Assembly: GCA_017504325.1 (NCBI GenBank)
Contig: JAFVRL010000391.1
Location: 1-8,258, forward strand
Direction: 5' to 3'
Source of the DNA: Lentisphaeria bacterium
GTDB lineage: Bacteria; Verrucomicrobiota; Lentisphaeria; Victivallales; UBA1829
DNA: 8,258 bases
In this document: positions 6,302-8,258 of the stretch, in pieces
How the letters are laid out: every line of letters starts with the position of its first letter
Numbering within the stretch: position 1 is the stretch's first letter
Translations under genes and position numbers: made by a program
The notes under the pieces: generated by a model
Databases searched by the model: none
Told to the model about the DNA's origin: nothing
The model's input: only the letters and a program-made list of their open reading frames with translations

Positions 6302-6643
6302 ATGAAAGAAAACAATATGGAATACATCATTATCGCACAAAGCGGATATATACCGGAATTGAAAATCAGTGTAAGGAAAGATCAGCATTTCAAGATCGGA
6401 CACCCGTTTGCAAAAGCACTTCTCCCGTATTCGACAACTCCTCACCTGCTTTCCGATCTTACCACCGGAACAGCCGGCACCTTACCTCAGCAGACAGAAC
6501 CGGAGCAATCAGGCGGACAGCCATTGACCCGTAAGGAAGAAGAGGAATTGCGGAAAATGGCAAAAGAAGCCGGATTCAAACAATGGAAAAACATGAAAAT
6601 TGAAAACATAATAAAAAAACTGGAGGATCTTAACAATGAATAA
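6302..6643 (+). CDS. Small head protein with C-terminal HeH/LEM-like motif
   Basis: Not a named family that I can assign. The 113-residue product has an N-terminal beta-like segment (MEYIIIAQSGYIPELKISVRK, with HFKIGHPFAKALLPYS after it), a Gly/Thr/Gln/Pro-rich linker (about 54-75), and a helical C-terminus. There, 'TRKEEEELRKMAKEAG' followed by 'WKNMKIENIIKKLEDL' (76-110) follows the 'eLrxxAkelg....Mkkeeliekl' pattern of HeH/LEM-type helix-extended-helix motifs, common at the ends of small phage head genes. The start is uncertain: ATG 6302 abuts the terminator T tract with no SD, and ATG 6317 has only AAAG upstream (6305-6308), giving 108 residues. Both point to weak initiation. It overlaps the next gene by 8 bases. 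A head-associated or DNA-binding accessory role is inferred from position only. Confidence 0.68.
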   Translation: MKENNMEYIIIAQSGYIPELKISVRKDQHFKIGHPFAKALLPYSTTPHLLSDLTTGTAGTLPQQTEPEQSGGQPLTRKEEEELRKMAKEAGFKQWKNMKIENIIKKLEDLNNE

Positions 6644-7055
6644 TAAAGAAATCATTTCCGGAGTCAATACTTTTCTTGCCAATCATCTGGATGCAGAATA
6701 CTGGACAAAAAAAACAGATCAGGAAAAAAGCAATCTTATAAATATGGCAAAGTTTGACATCTGTGCCGCTGTTCCTTTCCTGAATGTGGATACACTTGAA
6801 GATCCGGAGAGTGCCTCTTCCCGCCCCTGCAAGGCAGACTTTTTTCTGGCTGCAATCGCAGAGCAATCTCTGTATCTTTCCCGCACCCATGCCGAAAGAA
6901 GCACCGGAAGAGTGGTGCAATCCCAAAGTATTGGCAATCTTTCCCAGACTTATCAATACCTTGCCGGTGACGGGGAATTGTGTGCAAGGGCAAACTCTTT
7001 TGTTAAGAAACTGCGGAACAGCCTCCCCAGGATCCTGAATTTTCAGAGAGGATAA
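6636..7055 (+). CDS. Probable head-tail connector / head-completion protein
   Basis: Connector (adaptor) proteins bind below the portal and close the filled head before tail attachment. This 139-residue protein is mostly helical. It has a short N-terminal helix, a second helix (about 30-48), FFLAAIAEQSLYLSRTHAER (69-88), then a stretch containing VVQSQSIGNLSQTYQYL (93-109) and a final helix ending in PRILNFQRG. The 'SxSIGxxSxxY' turn after a helix with 'EQxLYL', and an 'RG' end, resemble gp6-like head-tail adaptors, but similarity is by eye only. The SD GGAGG (6622-6626) lies 9 bases before the ATG, inside the preceding gene, whose stop overlaps this start (ATGAATAA), suggesting coupled translation. 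Its position after the capsid gene is the usual one for a connector. Other head-completion roles remain possible. Confidence 0.62.
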   Translation: MNNKEIISGVNTFLANHLDAEYWTKKTDQEKSNLINMAKFDICAAVPFLNVDTLEDPESASSRPCKADFFLAAIAEQSLYLSRTHAERSTGRVVQSQSIGNLSQTYQYLAGDGELCARANSFVKKLRNSLPRILNFQRG

Positions 7056-7061
7056 AACAAG

Positions 7062-8258
7062 ATGCCCAATCCCATCCGGAAAAAACTTTCCTCCCATGCC
7101 GCCAAAGGGTATTCCCGGATCACAGCAGCTGAAGCAGACCTGAAGGAAATCTATCTGCGTGCCAGAGATTATGTGGAAAGGCAGCTTGCCACCTTTCTGC
7201 AACAGAAAAATGCTTCTTTTACCGGTCCCCGCCTTGTTTCTCTTTTTGATGATATTTCTGCTTATTTTTCCGACTTTGAACAGGAATATTGCGAAAGGTA
7301 TGAAGAAGCACTTTCCTACATGGCAAAACAGAATTATGCTGTTGCTCTCCATGATATGGGACTGGAAGAAAATATCGTCGGCAGTATGGATAAAGCCCTG
7401 TTTGAAAACATGAAAGCAGATGCCTTTACCCATATTGCCGGAGCAACAAAGAGGATGCAGACGGATGTGATTTCCAATCTGCGGAAAATGTCCGCAAAGG
7501 TCATGCGGGAAGCCGCTCTCACCGGTATGACCAGAAGTGAAGTTTCCCGGAAACTTGCCTTTGAAAATGGCTATGGAACGGGATCACTCTTTCAGCAGCC
7601 GGGAAAAAAGGGAAGTGATTTCCAATTTATAGATGCTGCCGGTAAGAAATGGAAAACTGACGCATATTTCAACATGCTGGGGCGTACTCTTCTCCACAAT
7701 AACGCCAGAGAGTGTTATCTTGCCGGCTGTGCCAAAGCAGGCAGCGATATTGTAACAATTTCCATTTCCGGGGATCCCTGTGAAGTTTGTGCCAAATATG
7801 AAAACACCCTTCTTTCCATTTCCGGCAGAACCAAATGCCTTGTCACTCTGGAACAGGCGATGGCGGAAGGCTTATTCCATCCCAACTGCACCCACCGGAT
7901 GGTGGCTGTCCCGGAAGTTGTAGCAAAAGAATACTATACCGAAAACGGGGAGGAAAAAGCAGAAAAGGATGTGGCATGGGAAAAAGAACTGGAAGCACAG
8001 GAACAAACGGAGAAAAAACGATCAGGAACGGAAAGCCATGAAGAACATATAAAACGCCGGAAAGAACAGGAACAAAGGGCATTAAATAATCGTGTAGTAA
8101 AATGGGAAGATTCTATGATAAAACAAGGCGTTCCAGAAGAAGTCAGGACAGACTTTATATATATTTATCGAAAATATTATAAAGCAGGAAAACCGCCTAT
8201 TTTTGTTTGGGAAAAAGCAAAATATCGAAATTTCAGACAAACAAATACTTCTTTTATG
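7062..8258 (+). CDS. Minor head protein, Mu gpF / phage minor capsid 2-like (3' end missing)
   Basis: The frame is open for 399 codons with no stop and continues past the right edge. Minor head proteins of this type bind the portal or DNA inside the procapsid and help DNA exit. The N-terminal 150 residues are long helices. Residues 203-281 carry the family signature: FNMLGRTLLHNNAREC (203-218), then GDPCEVC (Cys240, Cys243), SISG and HPNCTH (His273, Cys276, His278). The Cys/His set is expected to bind zinc. After about 285 comes a Glu/Lys/Gln-rich linker (to about 345), then a segment starting near RVVKWEDSMIKQGVPEE (344-360) with no family I recognise. Its DNA is AT-rich (about 30% GC over 8101-8258, counted by hand) and uses codons rare upstream. 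Such proteins often carry fused C-terminal domains. AGAGG (7047-7051) is the SD, 10 bases before the ATG. Confidence 0.83.
   Translation, partial: MPNPIRKKLSSHAAKGYSRITAAEADLKEIYLRARDYVERQLATFLQQKNASFTGPRLVSLFDDISAYFSDFEQEYCERYEEALSYMAKQNYAVALHDMGLEENIVGSMDKALFENMKADAFTHIAGATKRMQTDVISNLRKMSAKVMREAALTGMTRSEVSRKLAFENGYGTGSLFQQPGKKGSDFQFIDAAGKKWKTDAYFNMLGRTLLHNNARECYLAGCAKAGSDIVTISISGDPCEVCAKYENTLLSISGRTKCLVTLEQAMAEGLFHPNCTHRMVAVPEVVAKEYYTENGEEKAEKDVAWEKELEAQEQTEKKRSGTESHEEHIKRRKEQEQRALNNRVVKWEDSMIKQGVPEEVRTDFIYIYRKYYKAGKPPIFVWEKAKYRNFRQTNTSFM
8080..8258. other. Compositional shift inside the minor head gene
   Basis: GC by hand count is 60% over 7861-7920, 43% over 7921-8040, 35% over 8041-8100 and 30% over 8101-8258. 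The change begins near ATTAAATAAT at 8081-8090, still in the same reading frame. The CCGG-containing motifs common in the rest of the window are absent after it. This suggests a recombination junction between the minor head core and a C-terminal extension of other origin. Confidence 0.6.

Noticed and set aside
4742..6445. A 567-codon open frame on the minus strand opposite the capsid gene
   Set aside because: It is opposite a clear, strongly initiated capsid gene, its product is an implausible Cys/His/Phe/Gly-rich mix with no recognisable domain, and it spans gene borders. It results from codon bias on the + strand.
6154..6534. 126-codon + frame across the end of the capsid gene
   Set aside because: It overlaps two better-supported genes in another frame, has no SD, and is Arg/Ser/His-rich low-quality sequence typical of a shadow frame.

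Overview
This window carries the DNA-packaging and head-assembly module of a tailed bacteriophage or prophage. Eight genes on the + strand run head to tail with gaps or overlaps of a few to 66 bases. No tRNA, rRNA, insertion sequence, CRISPR array, integrase or attachment site was seen. The host is bacterial: several starts have strong AGGAGG ribosome binding sites at about 5 bases from the ATG. I cannot name the host. Codon use is even over most of the window (frequent CGG arginine, ATC, GAA and AAA codons), so most of the module has evolved together.

Layout. Positions 1-12 hold the first four codons of a divergent minus-strand gene with its own AGGAGG site. Positions 13-141 are an AT-rich divergent regulatory region with a perfect TTGACA on the minus strand inside a small palindrome. 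Then follow: a small protein with an N-terminal cysteine cluster and a helix-turn-helix (142-639); small terminase (667-1212); large terminase (1215-2621); portal (2656-4188); coiled-coil scaffold (4175-4801); major capsid protein of the SU10/DUF5309 type (4823-6235); a terminator-like hairpin (6269-6301); a short head protein ending in a HeH-like motif (6302-6643); a probable head-tail connector (6636-7055); and a minor head protein with a Cys/His motif (7062 to beyond the right edge).

How they work together. The small terminase recognises phage DNA. The large terminase cuts it and pumps it through the portal ring into a procapsid built from capsid protein on the scaffold. The connector and minor head protein then finish the head and the head-tail joint. 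The cysteine/HTH protein and the divergent gene sit where a regulatory boundary would be expected.

Points of most interest: (1) a hairpin that buries the portal ribosome binding site just after the large-terminase stop, suggesting translational coupling and dosage control; (2) a terminator-like hairpin directly after the capsid gene; (3) the minor head gene lying downstream of the connector rather than beside the portal, with a compositionally foreign, AT-rich C-terminal extension running off the window; (4) the uncharacterised Cys-cluster/HTH protein at the head of the packaging genes. Apart from these, the module is a recognisable phage head module and I do not see a wholly new system that I can support.
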